Assembly: GCA_049587715.1 (NCBI GenBank)
Contig: JBAVEL010000172.1
Coordinates: 1-37,181, forward strand
Direction: 5' to 3'
DNA from: JBAVEL01 sp049587715
GTDB lineage: Bacteria; Bacteroidota; Ignavibacteria; UBA10030; UBA6906
DNA: 37,181 bases
The notes beneath the pieces were generated by a model. The model searched no databases. It was not told where the DNA came from and saw nothing but the letters and a program-made list of their open reading frames with translations. Within the stretch, counting starts at the first letter, position 1. The number at the start of each line of letters is the position of its first letter. Made by a program: the position numbers and the translations under genes. Below are positions 22,371 through 31,039 of this stretch, in pieces.

Positions 22371-24020
22371 TCAGAAATAGCTGAGCATGCTTGCGCGCAC
22401 GCCTGCAAAGGGATTCACCACCCGGCACACGCCGTTGGCGCAGATCTGCCCCCCCCTGTCCGCTCCGGCCGTAAGGGTCAGGGTGTGGGCGGCGCTCAGC
22501 CGGTGGGACAGATCAACCGCCGCCCAGTGCCGGCGGCCGTCCACCGTGGCCCGGTCGGTGGTGTACTCATACCGGAGCGTGGCTGCGGAACTCGGGGAGA
22601 GAGACACCCCCGCCGAGAAGAAGTGATTGGTGTAGTCGGTCTGGGCGGAGTTTTTTTCATCGTGCAGCCACTGATGTTCGGTCACGAACTTCACCGCCCA
22701 GCCGCTCCCCAGGGGATACTGAAAGACGAGCGGCACAAAGACGCTGTGCGCGACGTCGGTTCTCAGCGAGGAGGCGGAGGCGCTCAGAATCTCGTCGGCC
22801 TCCTCGTCGTACCAGCGGTTGAAACCGGTCTGCACATAGCCGGTCCCCTCTTCGTCCAGGAAGTACTGCCACTCCAGGCTCAGCTCCCAGAAGGGGGAGT
22901 AGCGGGAGGAAAAGGACGGCAGGAAGGACCAGGGCCTCGACACCGACCCGAAGACGGGAAGGAAGATCTGGTTGGTGTCCCCCGTGGGGGTGAAGCTGTA
23001 ATGCCGGCTGGCGATGGTGAGGTTCACCAGGCCGGTCAGCCGCTCCCATACCGTATAGAAGAGGTCGATCTGGGCCCCCGTCTCGTCGTTGAAGTCGATC
23101 ACGTGGGGGGCGCGGGTCAGGAGCGTGAAGGTGTCCTCCCGGTGGACGATCGGAGGGTTCTGGAAAGCGAACATCCTGGTTGCGCGGTTGGGGTTTGCGC
23201 GGTCGTACGGGTCGGCGATCCCGAAGCGGTAGTCCTTCACCTCAAGGGAGAGGCCGAACGACCCGGCGGCATAGGAGAGGGTCCCGTAGAAGGCGGTGCC
23301 CCGGTGCGTGGGACCCCGGCCGAGGACCGTCGTCCGTTTCTCCGCATAGGAGGCGGCCAGATCCAGGGCCCCGAAGGTCGCACGCGCGAAATACTCGGGA
23401 ATGTCGAACCGGGCCCGCTGGTCGGGGAATGTGGGGGGGGGAAAGGATGATTCCCCCCCGGCAAAGCTCATGCCCAGCTCCAGCGGAGAGAGGGGGCGGT
23501 ACCTCACCATGCCTGCCCGGAGGCGGTATGCCTCCGTCCGGTCCAGGCTCATGACATCCCGGTACAGGAGATCCCCCCCCGTCAGAACGGCATCCAGCAC
23601 GGGGGTCCGGTACTCCAGCTTGATCCCGTCGATCCCCGTGTCGAAGGCGAGCCCCCGGCTCTCAAAGGTATTGAGGGCAAGCCCCCGCCCGAGGAGCGTG
23701 AACGAATCGCCCGCACGCACCGTCAGATCCTCTTTCCGGAACTCCACATAGCGTTTCCGCATCCCGGCGAAGGGCACCCCGTACTCGGGCGGGGCATCGA
23801 ACAGAAGCCGGAACCCCACGAGGAAGTCGGAGACGGAGATCCTCGTCTCGGTCAGGTTCTCCAGGTACTCCTTGGAGGAAGTGAGCGTGCCCACCCGCTC
23901 CTCCCCCGTTCCGTACCGGAGGAAGTTGCTCACCGAGATCCCCACCTCCTGCTGGCTCCGCAGGGGGAAAGGAACCAGCAGGAGCAGAACCCCGAGCGTC
24001 CGGACGGCGCGGCCGCTCAC
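22371..24020 (-). CDS. DUF6029-like outer-membrane beta-barrel protein
   Basis: A 549-residue protein with GTG 24020 overlapping the TGA of the TlpA-like gene (GTGA) and GGAGG 5 bases upstream. It has a signal peptide (MSGRAVRTLGVLLLLVPF), then alternating amphipathic strands throughout (for example ATLRYEYTTDRATVDGR) and a C-terminal phenylalanine after SMLSYF, the normal end of an outer-membrane barrel. Composition and its place between TlpA- and Omp28-like genes match the DUF6029 family. Function of that family is not known to me. An early segment (RAGDSFTLLGRGLALN, about residue 100) resembles the conserved N-terminal region of the family. A G9 tract lies at 23433-23441. Barrel assignment is firm; the family name is from memory of context. 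Confidence 0.75.
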   Translation of the reverse strand: MSGRAVRTLGVLLLLVPFPLRSQQEVGISVSNFLRYGTGEERVGTLTSSKEYLENLTETRISVSDFLVGFRLLFDAPPEYGVPFAGMRKRYVEFRKEDLTVRAGDSFTLLGRGLALNTFESRGLAFDTGIDGIKLEYRTPVLDAVLTGGDLLYRDVMSLDRTEAYRLRAGMVRYRPLSPLELGMSFAGGESSFPPPTFPDQRARFDIPEYFARATFGALDLAASYAEKRTTVLGRGPTHRGTAFYGTLSYAAGSFGLSLEVKDYRFGIADPYDRANPNRATRMFAFQNPPIVHREDTFTLLTRAPHVIDFNDETGAQIDLFYTVWERLTGLVNLTIASRHYSFTPTGDTNQIFLPVFGSVSRPWSFLPSFSSRYSPFWELSLEWQYFLDEEGTGYVQTGFNRWYDEEADEILSASASSLRTDVAHSVFVPLVFQYPLGSGWAVKFVTEHQWLHDEKNSAQTDYTNHFFSAGVSLSPSSAATLRYEYTTDRATVDGRRHWAAVDLSHRLSAAHTLTLTAGADRGGQICANGVCRVVNPFAGVRASMLSYF

Positions 24021-24520
24021 CGCGCCCTCCGGAGGATGTCGGCGCCGATCTCCGCCTCGTCACCCGCCAGGTATCCCGTGCGTGTGCCGACAACCCGGCC
24101 CGTCGTGTCCAGGAGCACGGAGAAGGGAAGGTTCTGCCCGTTGAAGGCCTGCAGAAGCTGACCGTTGGGGTCCAGGACCACCGGGAAGGGGTAGTCCTGC
24201 GAGCGGACGTAGGCCTTCACCTTGGCCAGGCTCCGCGGGGAATCCTGGTTGACGGCGATCACCGTGAAGCCGCGGCCCGTGTTCTCCCGCACGAACTTCT
24301 TGAGCGCACGGAGCTCCTGCTTGCACGGCTCGCACCAGAGGGCCCAGAAACTCAGGTACACCGGCCCCTTCTCCAGATAGTCGGATATCGCGCTCCTCTT
24401 CCCGTCCAGCTCCTCCAGCTTCAGGCGCGCCGCCGAGGTGGACTGGGCCCTCGGTGTTCCCCAGGGGATCAGGAGGCCCGCGAGGGCCGTTGTCAGAAGA
24501 AGGGGGATCTGCTTGATCAT
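24017..24520 (-). CDS. TlpA/ResA-like periplasmic thiol-disulfide oxidoreductase
   Basis: A 167-residue protein starting at ATG 24520, just downstream of a good promoter, with a signal peptide (MIKQIPLLLTTALAGLLI). The thioredoxin fold is clear: FWALWCEPCKQEL with Cys63 and Cys66, GFTVIAVNQDSP, and the cis-proline region LPFSVLLDTTG. Proteins of this type reduce or rearrange disulfides of exported proteins and usually draw electrons from DsbD or CcdA; a dsbD gene is 10 kb away in this window. It is the first gene of a coupled trio with the DUF6029-like barrel and the Omp28-like CxxC protein, which suggests it handles the cysteines of that system. The ribosome site is weak (CGGACC). Confidence 0.92.
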   Translation of the reverse strand: MIKQIPLLLTTALAGLLIPWGTPRAQSTSAARLKLEELDGKRSAISDYLEKGPVYLSFWALWCEPCKQELRALKKFVRENTGRGFTVIAVNQDSPRSLAKVKAYVRSQDYPFPVVLDPNGQLLQAFNGQNLPFSVLLDTTGRVVGTRTGYLAGDEAEIGADILRRAR

Positions 24521-24542
24521 GGTCCGTTCGGGATTGTGGGTC

Positions 24543-24579
24543 GCGCCGGCCGGGGAGCCCGGGAGCGGGAAACCGGCGC
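24543..24579. other. Inverted repeat in the TlpA leader
   Basis: GCGCCGG (24543-24549) and CCGGCGC (24573-24579) would pair across a 23-base loop that itself contains CCCGGG. It starts where the transcript from the promoter at 24588-24616 is expected to begin (near 24581), so the messenger would carry a 5'-end hairpin. It may act in stability or be chance in GC-rich DNA. Confidence 0.3.
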
Positions 24580-24587
24580 CTGCATCA

Positions 24588-24616
24588 AACATACCGAAGG
24601 AGGCCGACAGAAGCAA
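24588..24616 (-). promoter_or_regulatory. Promoter for the TlpA-DUF6029-Omp28 operon
   Basis: TTGCTT (24616-24611), a 17-base spacer, TATGTT (24593-24588) on the minus strand, directly after the end of the patatin-BamA gene. The expected start is near 24581, about 61 bases before the ATG. Confidence 0.6.
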
Positions 24617-24625
24617 CCGGAGGAA

Positions 24626-27394
24626 TCAGGGCTGGTACCCCACATGGAAATAGAAGAGGAAGGACCCCCAGTGCAGGGGATTGTCGGGAAGGTCCCGCAC
24701 AAACAGGAAGCTCCTGCCCACCCCGAACAGGGCGGGCCCCACGGGGGTGTCCAGGGCCAGCTCGGCCCCGATCCCGTGCCTCAGGCTGCTGAACTTGAGC
24801 TCTTCGGGTTCCAGGGCGATGGACCCGACGTCGTACCGGAACCGGAGATAGGAGTCCAGCAGCAGGCGGACCGGGAGACGGAAGCGGTACTCCAGGTTCA
24901 GGAGGAAGAGCTGCCGCCCCCGGCGGTCGTCTTCGTTCAGCCCGAAGAACCCGCCCCGCCCCCCGAACCGGAACTGCTGCGCAAGGGGCATGGTCCTGTC
25001 GCCAAGGCCTGCCGTCACACGGGGATGCAGGGTATGGGGACCCCATGTGGTGTAGCTCTCGTACATCACCTTCAGGGCATTGTATCCCGCGTCCCCCCCC
25101 AGCGGGGTGGATGCGATCTCGTAGGAGAGGTCCAGCCCGACCCCCGAAGAGGGAAAAGGATAGCGGTCCTTGCTGTCCAGCACCGTGCCCACCCGGACGA
25201 GCGCCAGGGTGAGGTGCTCCTGGAGGGAGGCGGCGTTCTCCAGGTTGTCCACCCGGACGTCCTGGAGACCGACGGAGATGGTGGCCGCACCCAGGCGCTC
25301 CAGGTGGCTCCCGAACGTGATCTCTCCCCCTGCGCGCCGCTGGCGGTATTCGCCTGTGCGCTCCCGCCGCCAGCGGGAAGAACCCGGATCCCGGGCATCC
25401 CCGTAGAGATGGATGTCTTCCAGTGAGTAGAACGCCGAGGCCCCGAGCGTGAGAGACGCGGCGGGAAACCCGCTGGTGGCGTATTCCAGGACGGCCTCCC
25501 TGTTCCGCGCTCCGCCGGCAAGAGTGAGCCCGAGCTGCCCTCCCGAACCCCGGAAGTTGTCGTCCCGGATGTCGAGGGAGACCTGCAGGTTCCGCTCGTT
25601 GTCCGCGCGCAGACCCAGCCGGAGGAGCTGGGACGGGCGCTCCTTCAGGCGGATGGTCAGAAGGGGTCCCTCTGCGGTCTCCGCCATTTCCAGGTACACA
25701 TACTCGAAGAGCCGGGTTCCGTTCAGGTTGGCAAGGCCCCGCTCCGCCTTCCTGATCTGGAACACATCTCCCTCCTCCAGCGGAAACTCCCCCAGGATGA
25801 ACGAATCCTGCGTGCGCACCCCCCCCTCCACCGAGACCGCCCGTATGATCCCCTCATCCAGGCGGATGCGGAGGAGACCCCGGGAAGGATCGAAGAGACA
25901 GGCCGTGATCCGGGCCAGGGAGTATCCCCGCGCCCGGTAGGTCCGGAGGACCGCCTCCTTGAGCGCCACCTCCTCCACCGCAGAGAGAACCCGGCCGAGA
26001 TAGGGATCCGCCGCCGGGCGGAGGGAGTCGGCGGGAACGACACGGCAGCCCTCGAACTCAACGCCGCGGAGCATCTCTTTCGGCTGAACCATGTAGGTCA
26101 CCCGTCCGCCTCCCGCGGTGTCCACCTCCGCATGGACCTCGCGGTAGATCCCCGCCGCATAGAGCCGCTGCACGAGCCGGGCCACCTCCTCCAGGCCCAG
26201 GGGGCCTCCTTCGTCCTGCTCCCGCACACGTGCCGAGAACCAGGGAGGGATCTCTCCCCCCCGGACCGTCACGACGGGGTCGACAAGCCGGGTTCCCGGC
26301 GCCAGGCCCCAGGCCCCCGCCCGGGCGGCGGCATCCAGCATCTCCGACTCACCCGCTTCCAGGAGTCTCCGGACGGCGGGAACGGCTTCGTCCGCCGCCT
26401 CCTCCCCCCTGCGGATCAGGGAGTCCAGGAGGGTGAAATCGGAGGAAAGATGCCCGCCGATGGCGGGCGTGACCACAACATCCGCCAGCTCGAGCTGACT
26501 CTTGTTGGAAGACTGCATCATGATGCCCATGATCTGATCCGCCGTCTTCCAGGGAGCATCCAGCTCGGCGCGCGTGCGCATCCCGCTGGTGGAGTTCACC
26601 ACCAGGACGATCCCGACCCCGGCCTCGTGCGCCACGTCGGCGGGGATGTTGGAGACCAGGCCGCCGTCCACCAGCTCCATGGAGTCCCTGTCAATGGGAC
26701 TGAACAGGAGAGGGACGGTGGACGTGGCCCGCAGCGCCTCCGCCAGGGATCCCCGGGCCAGCACGACGCGTCTGCCCGAGACAAGGTCCGTCGCCACCGC
26801 CCGGAACGGGATCTTCAGGTCGTCGAAGCCGGGGTTTGGATGATAAAGCGCCTGGAGCGTCTTCTCGCTCAGGTAGTTTGTCAGCCGCTCGCCGGTGGCG
26901 ACGGCCGAGGGAATCACCGGCTGGAACCCCTGGAACCGGAGGGCCACAAAGCTCCTGTCCGTGGCCAGCTTCTCATCCATCAGGAGGTCTGTGCGCCGCG
27001 TCTCCCCCGTGAGGGCGAGCACGTCGTCCCAGTCGGTCTCCAGGACCATGCGTTCCAGCTCGTCGGGAGTGTATCCGGCCGCATACAGGCCCCCCACGAC
27101 GGCTCCGAGACTCGTGGCCACGATGAAATCCACGGGGATGCCGTTCCGTTCCAGGGACCTGAGGACGCCGATCTGGGCCACGCCGCGCGCGCCCCCCCCC
27201 GAGAGGACGAGGGCCACCCGGGGTCTGAGGGCGGGCCGGTGCCCCGTGAAGCCCGCCGCAGACGAATCCTGGACCAGAGGGCGGATGGAGAAACTCCCGG
27301 CGGCGTGCGCGGGAACAGACGGAAGCCCGACCGCGGCGGCGGCCCAGAGCAGGGTGATCAGCCTGCAGGCGGGGGAAGAACCGTGTGCGGCCAT
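24626..27394 (-). CDS. Patatin-like phospholipase fused to POTRA and BamA-type barrel (PlpD-like)
   Basis: A 922-residue outer-membrane protein with ATG 27394 and a signal peptide (about 30 residues, RLITLLWAAAAVGLPSVPAHA region). Residues about 55-260 are a patatin domain: oxyanion loop SGGGARGVAQIGVL, nucleophile region VATSLGAVVGGLYAAG, and the catalytic Asp in VDGGLVSNIPADVA. The usual GxSxG is AxSxG here (ATSLG). Next come POTRA-like segments (FEGCRVVPADSL; VSVEGGVRTQDSFILGEFPL) and from about residue 600 a 16-strand surface-antigen barrel ending GSFLFYFHVGYQP. Proteins of this build (PlpD of Pseudomonas) display or secrete a lipase through their own barrel. It reads away from the BatA-like gene and has its own promoter. 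Classification is secure; catalytic activity with the altered motif is likely but unproven. Confidence 0.92.
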   Translation of the reverse strand: MAAHGSSPACRLITLLWAAAAVGLPSVPAHAAGSFSIRPLVQDSSAAGFTGHRPALRPRVALVLSGGGARGVAQIGVLRSLERNGIPVDFIVATSLGAVVGGLYAAGYTPDELERMVLETDWDDVLALTGETRRTDLLMDEKLATDRSFVALRFQGFQPVIPSAVATGERLTNYLSEKTLQALYHPNPGFDDLKIPFRAVATDLVSGRRVVLARGSLAEALRATSTVPLLFSPIDRDSMELVDGGLVSNIPADVAHEAGVGIVLVVNSTSGMRTRAELDAPWKTADQIMGIMMQSSNKSQLELADVVVTPAIGGHLSSDFTLLDSLIRRGEEAADEAVPAVRRLLEAGESEMLDAAARAGAWGLAPGTRLVDPVVTVRGGEIPPWFSARVREQDEGGPLGLEEVARLVQRLYAAGIYREVHAEVDTAGGGRVTYMVQPKEMLRGVEFEGCRVVPADSLRPAADPYLGRVLSAVEEVALKEAVLRTYRARGYSLARITACLFDPSRGLLRIRLDEGIIRAVSVEGGVRTQDSFILGEFPLEEGDVFQIRKAERGLANLNGTRLFEYVYLEMAETAEGPLLTIRLKERPSQLLRLGLRADNERNLQVSLDIRDDNFRGSGGQLGLTLAGGARNREAVLEYATSGFPAASLTLGASAFYSLEDIHLYGDARDPGSSRWRRERTGEYRQRRAGGEITFGSHLERLGAATISVGLQDVRVDNLENAASLQEHLTLALVRVGTVLDSKDRYPFPSSGVGLDLSYEIASTPLGGDAGYNALKVMYESYTTWGPHTLHPRVTAGLGDRTMPLAQQFRFGGRGGFFGLNEDDRRGRQLFLLNLEYRFRLPVRLLLDSYLRFRYDVGSIALEPEELKFSSLRHGIGAELALDTPVGPALFGVGRSFLFVRDLPDNPLHWGSFLFYFHVGYQP

Positions 27395-27416
27395 GCGTGG
27401 GACGGGATGGTGTGGC

Positions 27417-27445
27417 AAGGTATGCCTTTGACCCTGGAAAAGCAA
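27417..27445 (-). promoter_or_regulatory. Promoter for the patatin-BamA gene
   Basis: TTGCTT (27445-27440), a 17-base spacer, TACCTT (27422-27417) on the minus strand. The expected start near 27410 leaves only about 16 bases before the ATG at 27394, which lacks a clear ribosome site. Confidence 0.4.
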
Positions 27446-27541
27446 GGAAGGAGGCGTTGCGTTTCTCCGCTTTTTTCCTCACCATGCGCCGGGGATCCTC
27501 GGGAAGAGGACTCTCCACCCGGAGCTCCTGATCATAGGTTC

Positions 27542-29749
27542 ATGACCTTTCTCAATCCCCTGGTTCTCGCGGGCCTGGCAGCCGCAGCGATTCCCATCCT
27601 GCTCCACCTTCTCAATCTCCGGAAGCTCAAGACGGTGGAGTTCTCCTCCCTCCGGTTCCTGAGGGAGATGCAGCGGACCAGGTTGCGCCGCATCAGAATC
27701 AGGCAGTGGCTCCTCCTGGCGCTTCGCACCCTCTGCGTGGCCGCCGTCGTGCTCGCCTTCGCCCGCCCAGCGATCCGGGGCACTCTCCCCGGGGGGACCG
27801 GAGCCAGGGCCCGGTCCACGATCGTCGTTCTGTTGGACGATTCGCCCAGCATGACAGTCCGAAACGAGCGGGGCCCCCTGTTTGCCCAGGCCCAGGCGGC
27901 CGCCGAGAGCATCGCCGCGCTGGTGGAGGAGGGGGATGTGGCGTACCTGGTCCCCTTCTCCCGGGCCTCCCGGTGGGAACAGGCCCCGGCGTTCGGCACA
28001 CCCGAAGCGCTCCGGACGGCCGTGCGGGAACTCCGTCCCGTGTCTCCTGCCCCCGGGGCCTCCGCCGCGCTGGGTGCGGCGGCGCGCCTGACGTCGGGAG
28101 CCGGAAATCTGAACAGGGAGGTTTACCTGGTGACCGATGCCCAGGCCTCGCAGTTCCACCCCCCCCCGGGACGCGGACTCCCCCGGGGCGCCTTCCCCGA
28201 GACCGTGCGGTTCTTTGTGGCCGACGTCGGCGGGAGCGCCCCCGACAATGCCGGCATAGCGGAGGCCCGCATTACCAGCCGGATGACCTCCCCGGGACGT
28301 GCCGCCCGGCTGGAGGTGACGGTGCGTTCCTTCGGACGATCGGAGCTGGTGAACAGCGTTGTGGGGGTGACGCTCGGAACCGTACGCGTGGCCCAGACCT
28401 CGGCGGACATAGGGCCCGGAGGATCGGCCGTTGTGGCGGTGCCTCTGGTCCCGAAGCGGGGGGGGATCCTGCAGGGGTACGCCCAGACGGAAGACGACGC
28501 CCTGGAGGGCGACAACAGAAGATACTTCGTCCTCGGCGTTCCGGACAGGGTCCGGGTCCTTCTGGCAGGCCCCGACGGAGACCGGCGCCTGGCGGCCCTG
28601 GCCCTGAGCCTGCGGCCCGATTCCGGCGCTGCCGCCTTCCTGACCGAGAGCGTCTCCTCCCAGGAACTCGCCTCGGCGGACCTGTCGCGTTTCGAGGTCC
28701 TCATCCTGTGCGGCGTGAAATCCGTGTCTCCCGCGCTCGGCAGCCGGATCGCCGGTTTCGTCCGGGCGGGGGGCGGACTGGCGGTGTTTCCCGGAAACGA
28801 AACCGAAGAAGCGGGGTTCAACGCGGGGCTCCTGGCCCCCCTCGGCCTCGCTCCCATGCGCCTCCCCCTGGCCCCCGTTGCGCGCCCGGGAACCGACCCA
28901 TCGTTCCTCGGGTTCGGAGCGGTGGACTACGCACACCCCGTCTTCGAGGGGGTGTTTGAAGAACCCTCCGGAAGAGCCAGGCCCCCTTCCCTGGAATCCC
29001 CCCGGATTTTCCGGGCCGCCGAGATCCGTCCCGGGCCCCGCGGGCACACGGTGATCGGGCTCGGTTCGGGTGCGGGCTTCCTTGTGGAGGAGCCGGTGGG
29101 AGGCGGAAGGGTGTTCCTGTTCGCCGCAGCGGCGCACACGGCGTGGTCTGATTTCCCTCTGCGGGGGCTCTTTGTCCCGCTGCTCCACCGGAGCGTGCTC
29201 TACCTCTCGAACCAGGCACGCAGCCCCGCATCCCTCACTGCGGGGGACGTGCCCGAGCTGGTTCTCCGCCTCCCCCGCCGCGACCCGGGAGAGTATTTCC
29301 TGTTCCGATCCCCCTCGGGCGTGGAGGAACGGGCCGTGCCGAGAGTGAACCCGCAGACCGGCATGGCCGCGTTCACACCCGGACCTGCACTTGAGACGGG
29401 AGTCTATGAGCTGCGACGGGGGAGCGGAGACAACCCCGGGACCCCCGAGGAAACCCTGGCGGCCGTCGCCGTGAACCTGGATCCCGCCGAATCGGATCTC
29501 CGGCGGGCCACGGCCCCGGAGATGGAGGCCTTCTGGAAGGCGGCCGGCATTCCGCCCCAGAGGGTCGTGCGCGAAGCCCGTCCCGAGCGGCTTCCCCGGA
29601 CCGTGTCGGAATCCCGCTTCGGCGTGGAGCTGTGGAAGCACTTTGTCATTCTGGCCCTGCTGGCCGCGGTTCTGGAGATGGCTGTCGCGGGGGAGCGGCG
29701 GGCGGCCTCCATGCCCCCGGAAGGAGCCCGGGCGGAACCGTGGAAGTGA
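27542..29749 (+). CDS. BatA-type membrane protein with VWA domain
   Basis: A 735-residue inner-membrane protein with ATG 27542. It begins with the BatA N-terminal double-helix region: helix 1 (PLVLAGLAAAAIPILLHLL), the link LRKLKTVEFSSLRFL, and helix 2 (about 54-75, WLLLALRTLCVAAVVLAFA). A von Willebrand A domain follows with the metal-site motif DDSPS (about residue 97). A long periplasmic region includes a glutamine-amidotransferase-like segment (GSRIAGFVRAGGGLAVFPG), and a last helix lies near the C-terminus (FVILALLAAVLEMAVAG). Such proteins usually stand in clusters with MoxR, DUF58 and DUF4159 genes; here only hflX follows. The ribosome site is weak and no clear promoter was found in the 147-base divergent gap. 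The role of the family (envelope stress, metal or complex assembly) is not settled. Confidence 0.9.
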   Translation: MTFLNPLVLAGLAAAAIPILLHLLNLRKLKTVEFSSLRFLREMQRTRLRRIRIRQWLLLALRTLCVAAVVLAFARPAIRGTLPGGTGARARSTIVVLLDDSPSMTVRNERGPLFAQAQAAAESIAALVEEGDVAYLVPFSRASRWEQAPAFGTPEALRTAVRELRPVSPAPGASAALGAAARLTSGAGNLNREVYLVTDAQASQFHPPPGRGLPRGAFPETVRFFVADVGGSAPDNAGIAEARITSRMTSPGRAARLEVTVRSFGRSELVNSVVGVTLGTVRVAQTSADIGPGGSAVVAVPLVPKRGGILQGYAQTEDDALEGDNRRYFVLGVPDRVRVLLAGPDGDRRLAALALSLRPDSGAAAFLTESVSSQELASADLSRFEVLILCGVKSVSPALGSRIAGFVRAGGGLAVFPGNETEEAGFNAGLLAPLGLAPMRLPLAPVARPGTDPSFLGFGAVDYAHPVFEGVFEEPSGRARPPSLESPRIFRAAEIRPGPRGHTVIGLGSGAGFLVEEPVGGGRVFLFAAAAHTAWSDFPLRGLFVPLLHRSVLYLSNQARSPASLTAGDVPELVLRLPRRDPGEYFLFRSPSGVEERAVPRVNPQTGMAAFTPGPALETGVYELRRGSGDNPGTPEETLAAVAVNLDPAESDLRRATAPEMEAFWKAAGIPPQRVVREARPERLPRTVSESRFGVELWKHFVILALLAAVLEMAVAGERRAASMPPEGARAEPWK

Positions 29750-31023
29750 CCAAACCCGCCCCCGGGGAGGGGACGATTCTGGTTGGCGTAGGGAGCCGCT
29801 CCCTGAGGCGCTCCCGCGCGGAGGACCCCCTCGGTGAGCTTGCGCTCCTGGCGGAGTCTGCGGGCGCCCGGGTGGAATGCAAAATCCTCCAGGAGCGGTC
29901 GGCCGCGCACCCCGCCACGTTCATCGGGAGCGGGAAGGCCAGGGAAATCGGCTGGCTTGTCCGGGAGAAGGGCATCCGTCTGGTCATCTTCGACGAGGAC
30001 CTCACCCCCGTCCAGATACGAAACCTCCAGCGCATTCTCGGCTGCAAGGTGCTGGACCGCAGCGGTCTGATCCTGGACATTTTCGCCTCCCGGGCCCGCA
30101 CCTCGGAAGCGCACACACAGGTGGAGCTGGCGCAGCTCCAGTACATGCTCCCCCGGCTCACACGCCAATGGACGCATCTTTCCAAGCAGTTCGGGGGAAT
30201 CGGGACCAAAGGCCCCGGGGAGACCCAGATCGAGACGGACCGGAGGGCCATCCGCACCAGGATCAGCCACCTGCGGGAGAAGCTGAGACGGATAGACAGG
30301 GAGCGCGCCGTTCAGCGGAAGGGACGCGACCGCCTCCCCCGCATCGCCCTCGTGGGGTACACCAACGCGGGGAAGTCCACCCTCCTGAACCTCTTCTCCG
30401 GTGCGGATGTGCTGGTTCAGGACCGGCTGTTCGCGACGCTGGATGCCACCGTCCGGCTCGTGGTCCTGGCGCCCGGGCGGCGCATGCTCCTGGCGGACAC
30501 GGTGGGCTTCATCCGCAGGCTGCCGCACCATCTGGTGGCGTCGTTCAAGAGCACCCTGGATGAGGTGCGGGAGGCGGATCTCCTGCTGCACGTGACTGAC
30601 ATCAGCCACCCCGGCTTCGAAGAGCACATCGCGGTGGTCCGGGAGACCCTGCACGACATCGGCGCCGGAACCGTGCCCGTGATTCCGGTCTTCAACAAGA
30701 TCGACCGGATCCCCGACCGGTCGGTGCTTCCCCACCTCGGGGCCCGGTATCCGGAGGCCGTCTTTGTATCCGCCGCCAGGGGCATCAACATCGGCGCCCT
30801 CCGGGATCGCATCCTGGGCGCGCTGGACCGCCATCTGACCGAGCAGACCATCCGGCTCACGCACGGAGACCACTCGGTGATCTCCCGGCTCCACGAGGTC
30901 GCCGAGATCCTGGAGACGGTCTACGAGGGGGATTCCATCACCGTCCGGCTCCGGGTGGATGAGGCGCGCGCGGGCCTCCTGAAGCGGATCCTCGCGCGCA
31001 GAAAGGGCGCCCGGCGCCCGTAG
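29740..31023 (+). CDS. hflX: GTPase HflX, ribosome-associated
   Basis: A 427-residue HflX. GTG at 29740 is taken as start (GTG 29746 is possible); AAGGAG lies at 29721-29726 inside the BatA-like gene, whose last 10 bases overlap this gene. The N-terminal HflX domain (about 1-170) contains ATFIGSGKAREIG and GLILDIFASRARTSEAHTQV. The GTPase domain has G1 GYTNAGKST (about 205), the switch FATLDAT, G3 DTVGFI, G4 NKID and G5 SAA. The family splits stalled or heat-damaged ribosomes. Overlap with the preceding membrane-protein gene means translational coupling, an unusual pairing. Confidence 0.95.
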   Translation: MEVTKPAPGEGTILVGVGSRSLRRSRAEDPLGELALLAESAGARVECKILQERSAAHPATFIGSGKAREIGWLVREKGIRLVIFDEDLTPVQIRNLQRILGCKVLDRSGLILDIFASRARTSEAHTQVELAQLQYMLPRLTRQWTHLSKQFGGIGTKGPGETQIETDRRAIRTRISHLREKLRRIDRERAVQRKGRDRLPRIALVGYTNAGKSTLLNLFSGADVLVQDRLFATLDATVRLVVLAPGRRMLLADTVGFIRRLPHHLVASFKSTLDEVREADLLLHVTDISHPGFEEHIAVVRETLHDIGAGTVPVIPVFNKIDRIPDRSVLPHLGARYPEAVFVSAARGINIGALRDRILGALDRHLTEQTIRLTHGDHSVISRLHEVAEILETVYEGDSITVRLRVDEARAGLLKRILARRKGARRP

Positions 31024-31039
31024 CGCTGCAGGCGGGGGA

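Noticed and set aside
27411..27427. Possible second sigma-54 site (TGGCA followed by TGC)
   Set aside because: Only eight bases separate GG and GC, two too few for a -24/-12 element.
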